DNA of 64,000 nucleotides from CAVVSD01 sp963757125 (GCA_963757125.1 CAVWQP010000009.1:868001-932000); one strand, 5' to 3'. Counted from the stretch's first letter, positions 18,580-26,897 are shown. Numbers and translations: made by a program. The notes: generated by a model from the sequence alone, not told the origin.

Positions 18580-18712
18580 ACTGCGACGGGCTGTCGTAGC
18601 CGACGGCGTAGCCCGCACCGGCCACGTCGTCGGGCTGCGCGATCAGCCGCAGGCGGGCCTCCTGCAGGCGGATGAGCTTCTGGAACTGGATCGGGCTCAT
18701 CGCGGTCAGCTG
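18500..18712 (-). pseudogene. AraC-family regulator, C-terminal remnant
   Basis: Only the last 70 or so residues of an AraC/XylS regulator remain: TAMSPIQFQKLIRLQEARLRL and AGYAVGYDSPSQFSRDYRRQFG, the second helix-turn-helix half. The sensor domain and first helix-turn-helix are missing, and the frame is cut at about 18712, where aldo-keto reductase sequence begins on the other strand. It cannot be a working regulator. Its 3' end lies within the tail of the LivH-LivM fusion gene. Confidence 0.75.
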
Positions 18713-19141
18713 GCCGGCGGGTTCCTCTCGGGCAAGTACACACGCGACGCCGCGATCGACGCGGGGTCGCGCGGGCAGATCACCGGCGGGCCGACCGACG
18801 CCCAGTTCGCGGTCATCGACGCCCTCGGCGGCGTCGCGGAGGAGGTCGGCGCGACCCCCGCGGCGGTCGCCTTGGCCTGGCTGCGCAGCCGCCCCGGGGT
18901 GACGGCGCCGATCGTCGGCGCCCGGCGCCTGGAGCACCTCGAGGCGAACCTCGCGAGCCTCGCCATCGAGCTCAACGATGCGCAGATCGCCGCGCTCGAC
19001 GCGGTCTCCGCGCCGCAGCTCGACTACCCCTACGACCTCAACCGCACGGCCGGGCCGATGCTGCAGTTCGCGGGCACGACGGTGGACGGGCAGGCGTCGG
19101 TCGTCTACCCGCCGCTGCTGGAGAGCGCGATGCGCTACTGA
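18707..19141 (+). pseudogene. aldo/keto reductase, C-terminal remnant
   Basis: The last 140 or so residues of an aldo/keto reductase remain: LAGGFLSGKYTRDAA, a helix AAVALAWLRSRPGVTAPIVG with the NADPH-binding loop GARRLEHLEANL, and a C-terminal tail to the TGA at 19141. The first half, with the catalytic Tyr/Lys/His/Asp, is gone and no start codon sits at the break. It abuts an AraC remnant on the opposite strand at about 18707-18712. The stop overlaps the stop of the LigD polymerase gene. Confidence 0.75.
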
Positions 19142-20145
19142 CGCCGGGCGCGGCTCGGGGCGACACGCGGCGGCTCGTCGGGCTGCTTGGGGTAGACCGG
19201 CGGCCACGGCGCGTCGAGCAGGCCGCTCTCGCGGTCGCGCGCGTGCATCGCGAGGAGCGGCTCGAGCGACTGCGGCGCGTCGTCGATGCCGGCCCACGGG
19301 TCGCCGTCGCGCTCGACGCGGCCGGGGACGGTCGCCATCGTCAGCGCGTCGGGGTCGATGTCGTCGAGCTCGTCCCAGGAGAGCGGCGTCGAGACCTGCG
19401 CGCCCTTGCGCGCGCGGACCGACCACGCGCCGAACACGGTCTTGTGCGGTGCGTTCTGGTTGTAGTCGACGAAGATCCGCTCGCCGCGCTCCTCCTTCCA
19501 CCAGCCGGCGGTGAGGATGTCGGGGCGGCGGCGCTCGAGCTCGCGCGCGACGGCGACCGCCGCCGAGCGGACCTCGTAGGAGTCCCATCGCGGCTGCAGG
19601 CGGACGTAGACGTGCAGGCCGCGGTTGCCGGTCGTCTTGGGGTGGCCGGCGATGCCGTGCTCGTCGAGCAGCGTCTTGAGCTCCCAGGCGGCCGCGCGCG
19701 CCTCGGCGAACCCGGTGCCCGGCTGGGGGTCGAGGTCCAGGCGCAGCTCGTCGGCGTGCTCGGGGTCGTCGGCGAGGTTCGGCCAGACGTGGAAGCCGAG
19801 GCAGGCGAGGTTCACCGCCCACGCGACGTGCGCGACGTCGGCGGCCACCAGCGCGCGCGACGGCGTGCCGTTGACGGTCTGCACGGTCGTCGTCTCCAGC
19901 CACTCCGGCGCGTTCTCGGGCACGCGCTTCTGGAAGAACGACGGCCCGCCGGCGCCCTTCGGGAAGCGCTGCATGAGCACCGGCCGGCCGCCCATCGCGC
20001 GCATGAGCGGCTCGGCGACCGCCGCGTAGTAGGTGACGAGGTCGAGCTTCGTCTCGCCGTGCTCGGCGAACAGCACCTTGTCCGGGCTCGTGATCCTCAC
20101 CTCGCGCCCGGCGAGCTCGAGGACGTGCGCGTCCTTGGCGGCCAT
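19135..20145 (-). CDS. ligD: LigD-type non-homologous end-joining DNA polymerase/primase
   Basis: A 336-residue archaeo-eukaryotic primase-type polymerase, equivalent to the PolDom of LigD. It contains the N-terminal REVRITSPDKVLFAE, PVLMQRFPKGAGGPSFFQKR, the metal-binding LRLDLDPQPGTG, GNRGLHVYVRL, and the C-terminal FGAWSVRARKGAQVSTPLSW. The ligase and phosphoesterase domains of full LigD are absent, and neither Ku nor a ligase is nearby, so it would have to work with partners encoded elsewhere or in another repair role. The start ATG is at 20145, 7 bases from the VOC gene stop on the same strand. Confidence 0.9.
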   Translation of the reverse strand: MAAKDAHVLELAGREVRITSPDKVLFAEHGETKLDLVTYYAAVAEPLMRAMGGRPVLMQRFPKGAGGPSFFQKRVPENAPEWLETTTVQTVNGTPSRALVAADVAHVAWAVNLACLGFHVWPNLADDPEHADELRLDLDPQPGTGFAEARAAAWELKTLLDEHGIAGHPKTTGNRGLHVYVRLQPRWDSYEVRSAAVAVARELERRRPDILTAGWWKEERGERIFVDYNQNAPHKTVFGAWSVRARKGAQVSTPLSWDELDDIDPDALTMATVPGRVERDGDPWAGIDDAPQSLEPLLAMHARDRESGLLDAPWPPVYPKQPDEPPRVAPSRARRQ

Positions 20146-20152
20146 TGCGTCC

Positions 20153-20512
20153 TCAGGCTACGGGTCGCATGAGCCCGAGGACGTTGCCGCCGGGGTCCGC
20201 GACCCACACGAGATCGCCGACGCCGTCGATCGTCGTCCGGTCCATGAGCACGCGGCCGCCCGCGTCCACGGCCACGCGCGCGGCGGCGTCGACGTCCTCC
20301 ACCGCGACCGTGCACTCGAAGCCGCAGACCTGCAGGCCGCCGAGGTCGCGCCGGCTCTGCAGCGCGGCGACCGGGAGCCCGGTCCCGTCGATCTTGAGGA
20401 AGCCGGGAGGACCCCAGGGAGCGAAGGTCCAGCCGAGCACGCGCTCGTAGAAGGCGCGTGAGGCGCCGACGTCGTCGGCGTTGATCGCCGCGTGGATGAT
20501 CGGGCTGCTCAT
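20153..20512 (-). CDS. VOC family (glyoxalase/bleomycin-resistance fold) protein
   Basis: A 119-residue vicinal-oxygen-chelate protein: IIHAAINADDVGASRAFYERVLGW opens the first beta-alpha-beta-beta-beta unit and VWVADPGGNVLGLMRP closes the second. A metal site is possible (His near the N-terminus) but the usual Glu near the end is not clear. Function is unknown; small VOC proteins can be isomerases, dioxygenases or binding proteins. The ATG at 20512 lacks a Shine-Dalgarno but has a TAGCGT box 7 bases upstream. It is divergent from the aldolase gene across 51 bases and precedes the LigD gene. Confidence 0.85.
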   Translation of the reverse strand: MSSPIIHAAINADDVGASRAFYERVLGWTFAPWGPPGFLKIDGTGLPVAALQSRRDLGGLQVCGFECTVAVEDVDAAARVAVDAGGRVLMDRTTIDGVGDLVWVADPGGNVLGLMRPVA

Positions 20513-20519
20513 GTGCGGG

Positions 20520-20525
20520 ACGCTA
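20520..20525 (-). promoter_or_regulatory. candidate -10 box of leaderless promoter (VOC gene)
   Basis: On the minus strand this reads TAGCGT and ends 7 bases before the ATG at 20512. It forms a back-to-back pair with the plus-strand box at 20551-20556 in a 51-base intergenic region. Confidence 0.4.
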
Positions 20526-20550
20526 CGCCCGCCGCGCGAGCCCGCGGTGA

Positions 20551-20556
20551 GATAGT
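20551..20556 (+). promoter_or_regulatory. candidate -10 box of leaderless promoter (aldolase gene)
   Basis: GATAGT ends 7 bases before the GTG at 20564, which has no convincing Shine-Dalgarno. This spacing puts the transcript start at the start codon. Confidence 0.4.
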
Positions 20557-20563
20557 TCGCGGC

Positions 20564-21454
20564 GTGAGCAACCAGATCCAGAGGGCCCGCGAGCTGATGG
20601 AGCGCAGCCGCCGCGAGCGCTTCGCGGTCGGTGCGTTCAACGTCGACAACCAGGAGACGCTCGTCGCGATCGCCCGCGCGGCACAGGCGAAGAGCTCGCC
20701 GGTGCTGGTCGAGGTCAGTCAGGGCGAGGTCGATGCGATCGGCCTCGCGAACCTGCGCGACCTCGTCGACAACTACCGCGCCGAGCTCGGCATCGAGATG
20801 TACGTCAACCTCGATCACAGTCCCAGCGTCGAGGCGGCGAAGGCCGGGATCGACGCGGGCTTCGAGTTCATCCACATCGACCTCAGCCAGGCCAAGCGGG
20901 ACGCGACGGACGACGAGATCATCGCGGCGACCCGCGAGGTCGTCGCCTACGCGCGGACGACGGGCGCGCTCGTCGAGAGCGAGCCGCACTACTTCGGCGG
21001 CAGCTCCAACGTCCACACCGAGGACATCGACTACGAGGAGATCCGCAAGACGTTCTCGACGCCGGAGGGCGCGAGGGCGTTCGTCGACGCGACCGGCATC
21101 GACACGTTCGCGGCGGCGGTCGGCAACCTCCACGGCCGGTATCCGGTGCCCAAGCAGCTCGACCTCGAGCTGCTCGGGCGCGTCCGCGATGCCATCGGCT
21201 GCTACATCAGCCTGCACGGAGGCAGCGGGACGCCGGGGCACTTCTTCACGTCGGCGGCCGAGATCGGGGTGAGCAAGATCAACCTGAACTCGGACATGCG
21301 CTACGCGTACCGCACGACGCTGGAGCGCCAGCTGCGCGACAACCCGGACGAGTACGCGATCGTCCGCCTCATGGGACCCGTCATCCGCGCCGTCCAGGAC
21401 GTCGTCGAGGAGCACATCGACCTGTACGGATCCGCCGGCAAGGCGCAGCCCTAG
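20564..21454 (+). CDS. class II fructose-bisphosphate aldolase family protein
   Basis: A 296-residue class II (zinc) aldolase: FAVGAFNVDNQETLVAIARAA at the N-terminus, the zinc-ligand NLDHSPSVEAA, a second catalytic region LVESEPHYFG, AVGNLHGRYP, and the phosphate-binding HGGSGTP with INLNSDMRYAYR near the end. The family covers fructose-1,6-bisphosphate, tagatose- and ketose-bisphosphate aldolases and the exact substrate is not resolved; central glycolysis is possible. The GTG start gives the normal length; an in-frame extension to 20492 would be unusual. The gene is monocistronic or co-transcribed with the exporter 19 bases downstream. Confidence 0.88.
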   Translation: MSNQIQRARELMERSRRERFAVGAFNVDNQETLVAIARAAQAKSSPVLVEVSQGEVDAIGLANLRDLVDNYRAELGIEMYVNLDHSPSVEAAKAGIDAGFEFIHIDLSQAKRDATDDEIIAATREVVAYARTTGALVESEPHYFGGSSNVHTEDIDYEEIRKTFSTPEGARAFVDATGIDTFAAAVGNLHGRYPVPKQLDLELLGRVRDAIGCYISLHGGSGTPGHFFTSAAEIGVSKINLNSDMRYAYRTTLERQLRDNPDEYAIVRLMGPVIRAVQDVVEEHIDLYGSAGKAQP

Positions 21455-21473
21455 GCCTGCGGCGACACGTCGG

Positions 21474-22133
21474 GTGACCGCCGAGATCATCGTTCTCGCG
21501 TTGCTGACGGCCGTCCGGCCGACGAGCCTCGCCGCCGTCTACGCGCTGCTGTCGGCCGAGGGCCCGCGGCGCCTCATGGTCGTGTACGTCGCCTCCGGGC
21601 TGGCGTTCACGATCGCGATCGGCTTCCTCGTGGTCCTCGCCTTCGACGGCATCGACCTGCACAGCGGCAGCAGCCACACGAAGGGTGTCGCGCAGCTCGC
21701 CGGCGGCATCGTCGTGCTGGCCTTCGCCGTCGGCGTCCTGACGCGGCGCGTCGGTGGCCGCCAGGCCGAGGACGCGCCGAAGCCGAGCCACCGGTGGGAG
21801 CGGCTGCTGAGCCACCGGCCGACGGGCCGCACGGCGGCGCTGGCGGGCCCGGCGACGCACGTGCCGGGCCTGTTCTACCTCGTCGCGCTGAACCTCATCG
21901 TCGCGCACCGCGGCCACTCGTTCGAGGGTCTGGTGCAGGTCCTGATCTACAACGTCGTCTGGTTCGCCATCCCGATCGCGGCGCTGGCGATGTGCGTCGT
22001 CCGTCCCGCGACGGCCCGCGACGCCGTCGAGGCGATCCAGGCGTGGACCAAGCGCCACGCCCGGGCCATCGTGCTGGTCGTCTCCTTCGGCGTCGGGGCC
22101 GTGCTGGTCGTGCGGGGGCTGCTGGCGATCTGA
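21474..22133 (+). CDS. GAP/SfLAP-type (sulfolipid-addressing) membrane protein
   Basis: A 219-residue protein with six hydrophobic helices and a central hydrophilic loop (residues about 88-120). It resembles the Sap/GAP family (LysE-like fold), in which mycobacterial members help carry glycolipids to the cell surface. Seen features: an N-terminal LALLTAVRPTSLAAVYALL helix, the YVASGLAFTIAIGF helix and AGPATHVPGLFYLVALNLIV. The GTG start follows the aldolase stop by 19 bases. The function is most likely lipid or small-molecule export, but the cargo cannot be assigned. Confidence 0.72.
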   Translation: MTAEIIVLALLTAVRPTSLAAVYALLSAEGPRRLMVVYVASGLAFTIAIGFLVVLAFDGIDLHSGSSHTKGVAQLAGGIVVLAFAVGVLTRRVGGRQAEDAPKPSHRWERLLSHRPTGRTAALAGPATHVPGLFYLVALNLIVAHRGHSFEGLVQVLIYNVVWFAIPIAALAMCVVRPATARDAVEAIQAWTKRHARAIVLVVSFGVGAVLVVRGLLAI

Positions 22134-22136
22134 TCG

Positions 22137-22934
22137 CTACCCGCGGGCGAGGTGGAACGCCAGCCCGATGAACAGCAGGCTCTGGGCGCTGTGCACCGCG
22201 ATGCCGATCAGCGCGCTGCGGTACCGCTTGGAGGGATAGGCGACGATGAACGTGTCGAGCAGCGTCGCCGGGATGGCCCACGGCACGTGCAGGTGGTAGA
22301 CGGCGAACAGCACGCCGTTGGCGAGCCAGTCGCGCTCGCCGAACGCGCCGTTCATACGGGGGAGCAGCAGGCCTCGGAACAGGAGCTCCTCGCCGAGCAC
22401 GGTGTTGAAGACGGCCAGCACCACGATCACGGCGAACCAGCCCCACGATCCGGCCATGAACCCCTGGCCGGCGGTCGAATCGAAGAACAGGCCGAGGTCG
22501 CGCGCCACCGCGTGGTGGACCTGGGGCACGAACTCCTCGATCCCGATCGCCACGACCAGCGGGATCAGGAGGAGCCAGAGGCGGCCTCCACGGCGTCCGG
22601 TGCTCGGGCTGCGCGGTGCCGTGAGCCACAACGCCGGGCGTACGACCGACCAGCGCAGCGTCCCCTGCTCGCGGAAGACGAGGGTCGCGACGAGCACGAA
22701 CTGCCAGACGAGCCCCGCGGTCAGGCACAGGAGGAGCGCCTCCGTCAGGCCGTTCGCGCCGCCGATGCGGTCGGCGAGCCAGGGCGCGAGGACCCAGGCC
22801 AGGAACCCCATGGGCAGCGCCGCGGCCGCCCAGATCGCGCCGATGCGTCCGAGCGAGTACTGCGGCAGCGCCGCGTCCTCGGTGGGTGTCGCATCGTGTC
22901 GATGCAGGGTCGGAGCTGGTGCGGTGATCGCCAT
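22137..22934 (-). CDS. CPBP family intramembrane glutamic endopeptidase
   Basis: A 265-residue Rce1/CPBP-type membrane protease with about six helices. The catalytic motifs are present: GEELLFRGLLLPRM (EExxxR), FAVYHLHVPW (FxxxH), and a third His in IGIAVHSAQS in place of the usual HxxxN/B. Bacterial members have been linked to bacteriocin immunity and membrane-stress signalling. It converges with the GAP gene and is divergent from the sensor-kinase gene over 163 bases, so the neighbouring two-component system may control it. The start is the ATG at 22934. Confidence 0.87.
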   Translation of the reverse strand: MAITAPAPTLHRHDATPTEDAALPQYSLGRIGAIWAAAALPMGFLAWVLAPWLADRIGGANGLTEALLLCLTAGLVWQFVLVATLVFREQGTLRWSVVRPALWLTAPRSPSTGRRGGRLWLLLIPLVVAIGIEEFVPQVHHAVARDLGLFFDSTAGQGFMAGSWGWFAVIVVLAVFNTVLGEELLFRGLLLPRMNGAFGERDWLANGVLFAVYHLHVPWAIPATLLDTFIVAYPSKRYRSALIGIAVHSAQSLLFIGLAFHLARG

Positions 22935-23050
22935 GGTGAGCCGTCCTCTCGTGGTCCGTCGGTCGATGGGACGACGCTCTCAACGGGGCGACCGGCCGTC
23001 GTCGCCCGCAGGGCATGTTCGGGCTCTCCCTCCAGGCCGATCTCGCCTAT

Positions 23051-23065
23051 GACCTTGGTCGGAGG
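23051..23065 (+). promoter_or_regulatory. direct copy of motif GACYTTGGTMGGRGG upstream of sensor kinase
   Basis: GACCTTGGTCGGAGG stands 20 bases before a TACGGT -10 box (23086-23091), which is itself 6 bases from the GTG at 23098. The same motif with the same 20-base spacing occurs at 63712-63726 in front of another probable sensor kinase. It is a candidate response-regulator site overlapping or just upstream of the -35 position. Confidence 0.5.
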
Positions 23066-23097
23066 CGGGGCGCGCGCACGTGGTCTACGGTCGGCCC

Positions 23098-24266
23098 GTG
23101 ACCCGGCTCTGGTCCTTCGTGCGCAGCTACGGACTGGACCTGCTGATCGTGCTCGCCGCGATCGAGGGCGCGCTCGAGGTCGCACTCCGGGACGACGCGC
23201 TGCGTGCGCCGCGGTCGTCGCCCTGGTTCGCCGTGCCGGCGGTCGCGATCATGGTGCTGCCGCTGCTCCTGCGGCGGCGCTGGCGCTTCGGGGCGCCGGT
23301 CGCCGTCTGGCTGCTGGCGGCCGCGTTCTCGTTCGTCGACGGGCGGCTGATCGAGTTCACGGCCGGCGTCACGGTCGCCGGGATGGCTGCGTCGTTCCTG
23401 CTCGCGCAGGTCCCCGACGCCGCGCCAGGCGCGGTTGGGGCTGGCCGTCGCCGTCGGCGGCGCGGCGATCGTCGTCTACAACGACCCCAATCACGCGGCC
23501 GGCGACTTCGTCTTCATCCCGGCGCTGTTCGCGATCGCCTGGCTCGTCGGCTTCGCGCTGCGCGAGCGGGTCGTGCAGGCCGAGGCTGCGGAGGAGCGCG
23601 CGCGCCAGGCCGAGCGCGACCGCGAGGCGACCGCCCGCGTCGCCGTCGCGGAGGAGCGGGCGCGGATCGCGCGCGAGCTGCACGACATCGTCGCCCACGC
23701 CGTGAGCGTGATGGTGCTGCAGGTCGGCGCCGTGCGGCACAACCTGCCCGACGAGCGCGGCGACGACAGGGCCGCGCTGCGCGACGTCGAGGAGACCGGC
23801 CGCACGGCGCTCACCGAGATGCGGAGCCTGCTCGGCGCGATGCGCCGCGACGACGACCGGCCCGATCTCGCGCCGCAGCCCGGCCTCGGCAGCCTCGATC
23901 CGCTGCTGGAGGACTTCCGTCGCGCGGGGCTCCCCGTGCAGCTGCACGTCGACGGCGAGCCGCGGCCGCTGCCGCGCACGCTGGACCTCTCCGCGTACCG
24001 GATCATCCAGGAGGGGCTGACGAACGCGCTCAAGCACGCGCACGCCGGCCACGCCGACGTCGTCGTCCGCTACGGGTCCGACGGGCTCCGGGATCGACGT
24101 CCGCGACGACGGGGACGGCGGCGCCGCGGGCGACGGCCTCGGGCACGGGCTGGTGGGCATCCGCGAGCGCGTGAAGATCCACGGCGGCGAGATGACCGCC
24201 GGCGCCGGCGCCGAGCGCGGCTTCACGCTCAGCACGCGCCTCCCGTTCGACGGCGGCCGCCGATGA
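23098..24266 (+). pseudogene. sensor histidine kinase (HisKA_3 type), two frameshifts
   Basis: A NarL-partner sensor kinase. The first frame, from GTG 23098, holds about four membrane helices. A second frame continues through RLGLAVAVGGAAIVVY, a coiled linker and the HisKA_3 phosphoacceptor region ARIARELHDIVAHAVSV, then AYRIIQEGLTNALKHA (N-box). A third frame supplies the ATPase end: IDVRDDGDGG and GHGLVGIRERVKIHGG. The breaks lie near 23425 (GCGC tract) and at 24088-24089 (an extra C). All domains are present and the ends fit the operon (the stop overlaps the regulator ATG), so the lesions look like sequencing errors. It would phosphorylate the next gene's product. Confidence 0.83.
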
Positions 24267-24943
24267 GCATCCGCGTCCTCGTCGCCGATGACCAGTCGAT
24301 GGTCCGCGCCGGGTTCCGCATGCTGCTCGCCCGCGAGCCGGACATCGAGGTCGTCGCGGAGGCGGGCAACGGCCGCGACGCGGTCCAGCAGGCTGCGCGC
24401 TTCGACCCGACGGTGGTCCTCATGGACATCCGCATGCCGGAGCTCGACGGGCTCGAGGCGACCCGGCGCATCCTCGCCGCCGACCCGGCTGCGCGCGTCC
24501 TGATCCTCACGACGTTCGACCTGGACGAGTACGTGTTCGAGGCGCTCAGCGCGGGAGCGAGCGGCTTCGTCCTCAAGGACGACCCTCCGGAGCAGCTCAT
24601 CGCCGCGATCCGCACCGTCGCCGCGGGCGAGGCGCTGCTGTCGCCGGCGATCACGAAACGGGTGATCCGCCAGTTCACGCGCATCCCGCGCCCGGCGCCG
24701 CCGGCGCGGTTCGGCGAGCTGACGACGCGCGAGCAGGAGGTCTTCCGGCTCATCGCGCTCGGCCGGTCCAACGCGGAGATCGGGCGCGAGCTCTACATCG
24801 GCGAGGGGACCGTCAAGACGCACGTCACCCACGTGCTGCAGAAGCTCGACCTGCGCGACCGCGTGCAGGCCGTGGTGCTCGCGCACCAGGCGGGGATGGT
24901 CGAGGCGGACGCTCCGGGGCCGACGGGCCGCGAGGGGCTCTAG
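24263..24943 (+). CDS. NarL/FixJ-family response regulator
   Basis: A 226-residue response regulator. The receiver domain has the acidic pair in VLVADDQSMVRAGFR, the phosphoacceptor Asp in VVLMDIRMPELDG (near residue 54), Thr in LILTTFD and Lys in FVLKDDPP. The C-terminal LuxR-type helix-turn-helix is LTTREQEVFRLIALGRSNAE...GTVKTHVTHVLQKL. Its ATG overlaps the stop of the histidine kinase, so the two form one operon. It likely autoregulates through the palindromic GACCTTGGTC element at 23051 and could control the divergent CPBP protease. Confidence 0.93.
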   Translation: MSIRVLVADDQSMVRAGFRMLLAREPDIEVVAEAGNGRDAVQQAARFDPTVVLMDIRMPELDGLEATRRILAADPAARVLILTTFDLDEYVFEALSAGASGFVLKDDPPEQLIAAIRTVAAGEALLSPAITKRVIRQFTRIPRPAPPARFGELTTREQEVFRLIALGRSNAEIGRELYIGEGTVKTHVTHVLQKLDLRDRVQAVVLAHQAGMVEADAPGPTGREGL

Positions 24944-25818
24944 CCGGCGCGCACCGACGGCCGGTACGGCATGACGTGCTCGAGGAAGTCCTCGGGCGGC
25001 GGCGGCCCCCACTGGTTCAGCGTCTGCGGCGTCATCGGCCAGGTGCCCGGGACGTAGGTCTCCTCGCTCTCGATGCGCTGGAGGTCGGCCAGCACCTCGA
25101 CGACGCCGCCCGCCGGATCGAGGTGGTAGGTGAAGAGGTTGCGCCCCGGCCCGTGGCGGCCCGGCCCCCAGATGAGCAGGACGTCGTTCAGCGTGAGGTG
25201 GTCGGCGAACGCCTGCATCGACGCCCACCCGTCGAGCTCGAAGGCGTAGTGGTGCAGGCCGCTCACGGGGGCGGGCGCGATCGCGACGCCGTGGTGATCG
25301 GCGCTGCAGCGATACCAGGACAGGACGCCTGGGACGGTGTCGGAGAGGCGGAAGCCCAGCGGCCCGGTGAGGACCGCCTCGAGCTCGTCGGCCACGTCGC
25401 TCGTCAGCGTCGCGTGGCCGAACTTCCGCGGGATGGGGGCGGGGCTCGCGTACCGAGCAGGCTCGTCCGCCGCCATCGCGCGGACGAGGTCGATCGTCAG
25501 GCCGCCGGGCGCGACGAAGCGGCGCGCCTCGGCCACGCCCGGGACCTCGTGCGTCTCGGGCGGCATGCCGGCGGCGGTCATGGCGTCGGTCAGCGCGTCC
25601 AGCTCGCGCGCGTCGGCGACCTCGAGGGCGACCGCGGCGAGCGTCGGGGCGTCCGACGCCGTCAGGACGAGCTCGTGGTGGCGCTCGTTGCAGGTGAGGT
25701 AGACGCTCTCGCCGACCCGCTCGACCTCGCGCAGGCCGAGGATGCCGATGGCGTGGTCGACCGACCGCTCCAGGTCGGGCACGGCGAGCTCCACGTAGGC
25801 GACGCGCGACGGGCTCAT
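24940..25818 (-). CDS. type I extradiol ring-cleavage dioxygenase-like (two VOC domains)
   Basis: A 292-residue two-domain VOC protein of the catechol/biphenyldiol 2,3-dioxygenase type. The C-terminal domain carries the iron triad in the expected order: His in FGHATLTSDV (about residue 144), His in GLHHYAFELDG and Glu in GGVVEVLADLQ. The N-terminal domain begins VAYVELAVPDLERSVDHAIG. It should open a catechol-like ring with molecular oxygen. A GAGGAGAGA Shine-Dalgarno precedes the ATG at 25818. It is divergent from the cupin gene, and both face a 37-base inverted-repeat region. The stop overlaps the regulator stop. Confidence 0.85.
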   Translation of the reverse strand: MSPSRVAYVELAVPDLERSVDHAIGILGLREVERVGESVYLTCNERHHELVLTASDAPTLAAVALEVADARELDALTDAMTAAGMPPETHEVPGVAEARRFVAPGGLTIDLVRAMAADEPARYASPAPIPRKFGHATLTSDVADELEAVLTGPLGFRLSDTVPGVLSWYRCSADHHGVAIAPAPVSGLHHYAFELDGWASMQAFADHLTLNDVLLIWGPGRHGPGRNLFTYHLDPAGGVVEVLADLQRIESEETYVPGTWPMTPQTLNQWGPPPPEDFLEHVMPYRPSVRAG

Positions 25819-25860
25819 CTCTCCTCCTCGGGTGACCATGCTTGACGTTACGCCGACCAG

Positions 25861-25897
25861 CAGTACCGGCACGGCGAAGACCCGTAGTCGGGTACTG
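25861..25897. repeat. inverted repeat CAGTACC-N23-GGTACTG between dioxygenase and cupin genes
   Basis: Two perfect 7-base arms, CAGTACC at 25861-25867 and GGTACTG at 25891-25897, lie in the 114-base divergent intergenic region. This is a candidate operator or promoter-region hairpin. No regulator gene is adjacent. Confidence 0.4.
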
Positions 25898-25932
25898 ATG
25901 CCGCGAGCCCCGTCGGGACGGAGGGTTGGGGC

Positions 25933-26436
25933 ATGGCACAGATCGACACCCCCATCACCGACTCCTCCCGCTCCGTCTACGCCGTCGCGGGCGGCAACCA
26001 CATCACGATCCTGCTCGACCGCGACGCGACCGGCGGCGAGGAGGACATCATCGAGGTCACCGCCCAGCCGGGCGGTGGTCCGCCGCCGCACCGGCACGGC
26101 TTCGCGGAGTGGTTCCGCGTCCTCGACGGCGAGCTGACGCTCATCGAGCGGCGCGACGGCGCGGTCCACACGCAGGTCCTCACGAGCGGTGATGCCTACG
26201 TCGCACCGTGGACCGTCCACGCGACCCTGAACCTCGGCGAGCGGCCGTGCCGCTTCGAGGTGACGAGCCGGCCCGGCGTGATGAGCGGCTACGCGAAGGA
26301 GGCCGGCGTGCCGGTCCCCGACGAGCTGACCCCTCCGTCGCACGAGCCGCCCGGCCCGGGCGAGCTCGGCGCCGTCGCGGCACGGTGGGGGATCGAGTTC
26401 TGCGACGCCGAGCTGACCGCCGGAATGCGGTCGTGA
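25933..26436 (+). CDS. cupin domain-containing protein
   Basis: A 167-residue single-domain cupin. The metal-binding motif 1 is visible as PPPHRHGFAEWFRVLDGELTL (GX5HXHX3-6E-like, with two His) and motif 2 as GDAYVAPWTVHATLNLG. The tail is proline-rich. Such proteins are small dioxygenases, isomerases or sensors; the product here is unknown. An overlap of four bases with the next gene (GTGA) indicates an operon with the membrane protein and then the monooxygenase. The gene is divergent from the extradiol dioxygenase, suggesting a shared aromatic or quinone-related pathway. Confidence 0.83.
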   Translation: MAQIDTPITDSSRSVYAVAGGNHITILLDRDATGGEEDIIEVTAQPGGGPPPHRHGFAEWFRVLDGELTLIERRDGAVHTQVLTSGDAYVAPWTVHATLNLGERPCRFEVTSRPGVMSGYAKEAGVPVPDELTPPSHEPPGPGELGAVAARWGIEFCDAELTAGMRS

Positions 26437-26897
26437 TCCCCGGCGGCGTGCTGCTCAAGCGCCTGCTGCTGGCGTTCTGGGCGATGTACTTCTCGATGGT
26501 TGCGGTGACCAACACGATCGACCTCCTCGACGAGATCGACGCGCTGCACTGGACGTTCCTGAACTCGCAGAACTTCGACTACATGCGCTCGATCGTGAAG
26601 GTCTACGACGTGGGCTCGCTGCCGACGGGGCTGCTGCTCGCCGGCGCGCTGGCGGTCGAGGTCGTCGGCGCCGTCCTGTTCTGGCGGGCGCTGCTGCGCC
26701 GCAGCTCCGACGCCAACGCGGTCGCGCTGCAGGCCGTGTCGTGGAGCGTGCTGGTGTGGATCGCGTTCACGTTCATGACCGAGTTGTTCGTCGCCTACAC
26801 GTCGGAGTCGCCGTTCCGCGAGCTGCTCCTGCTGGCGATCGGGACCGCGCTGGTGATCGTGCTCGTGCCGGACGACGGCGTGGCCGGCCCGGCCTAG
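26433..26897 (+). CDS. four-helix membrane protein of unknown function
   Basis: A 154-residue protein with four hydrophobic helices: LLLAFWAMYFSMVAVTN near the start, then SLPTGLLLAGALAVEVVGAVLFW, VSWSVLVWIAFTFMTELFVAY and ELLLLAIGTALVIVLVP. Between the first and second helix lies a polar loop with HWTFLNSQNFDYMRS. I do not recognise a characterised family, though the shape is like DoxX-type or small redox-membrane proteins. The GTG start overlaps the cupin stop. It is 10 bases upstream of the FAD monooxygenase. Confidence 0.68.
   Translation: MIPGGVLLKRLLLAFWAMYFSMVAVTNTIDLLDEIDALHWTFLNSQNFDYMRSIVKVYDVGSLPTGLLLAGALAVEVVGAVLFWRALLRRSSDANAVALQAVSWSVLVWIAFTFMTELFVAYTSESPFRELLLLAIGTALVIVLVPDDGVAGPA

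Noticed and set aside
18700..18720. Insertion element or phage junction at the AraC/AKR break
   Set aside because: No inverted repeats, target duplication or transposase sequence is seen; a plain deletion explains the joint.
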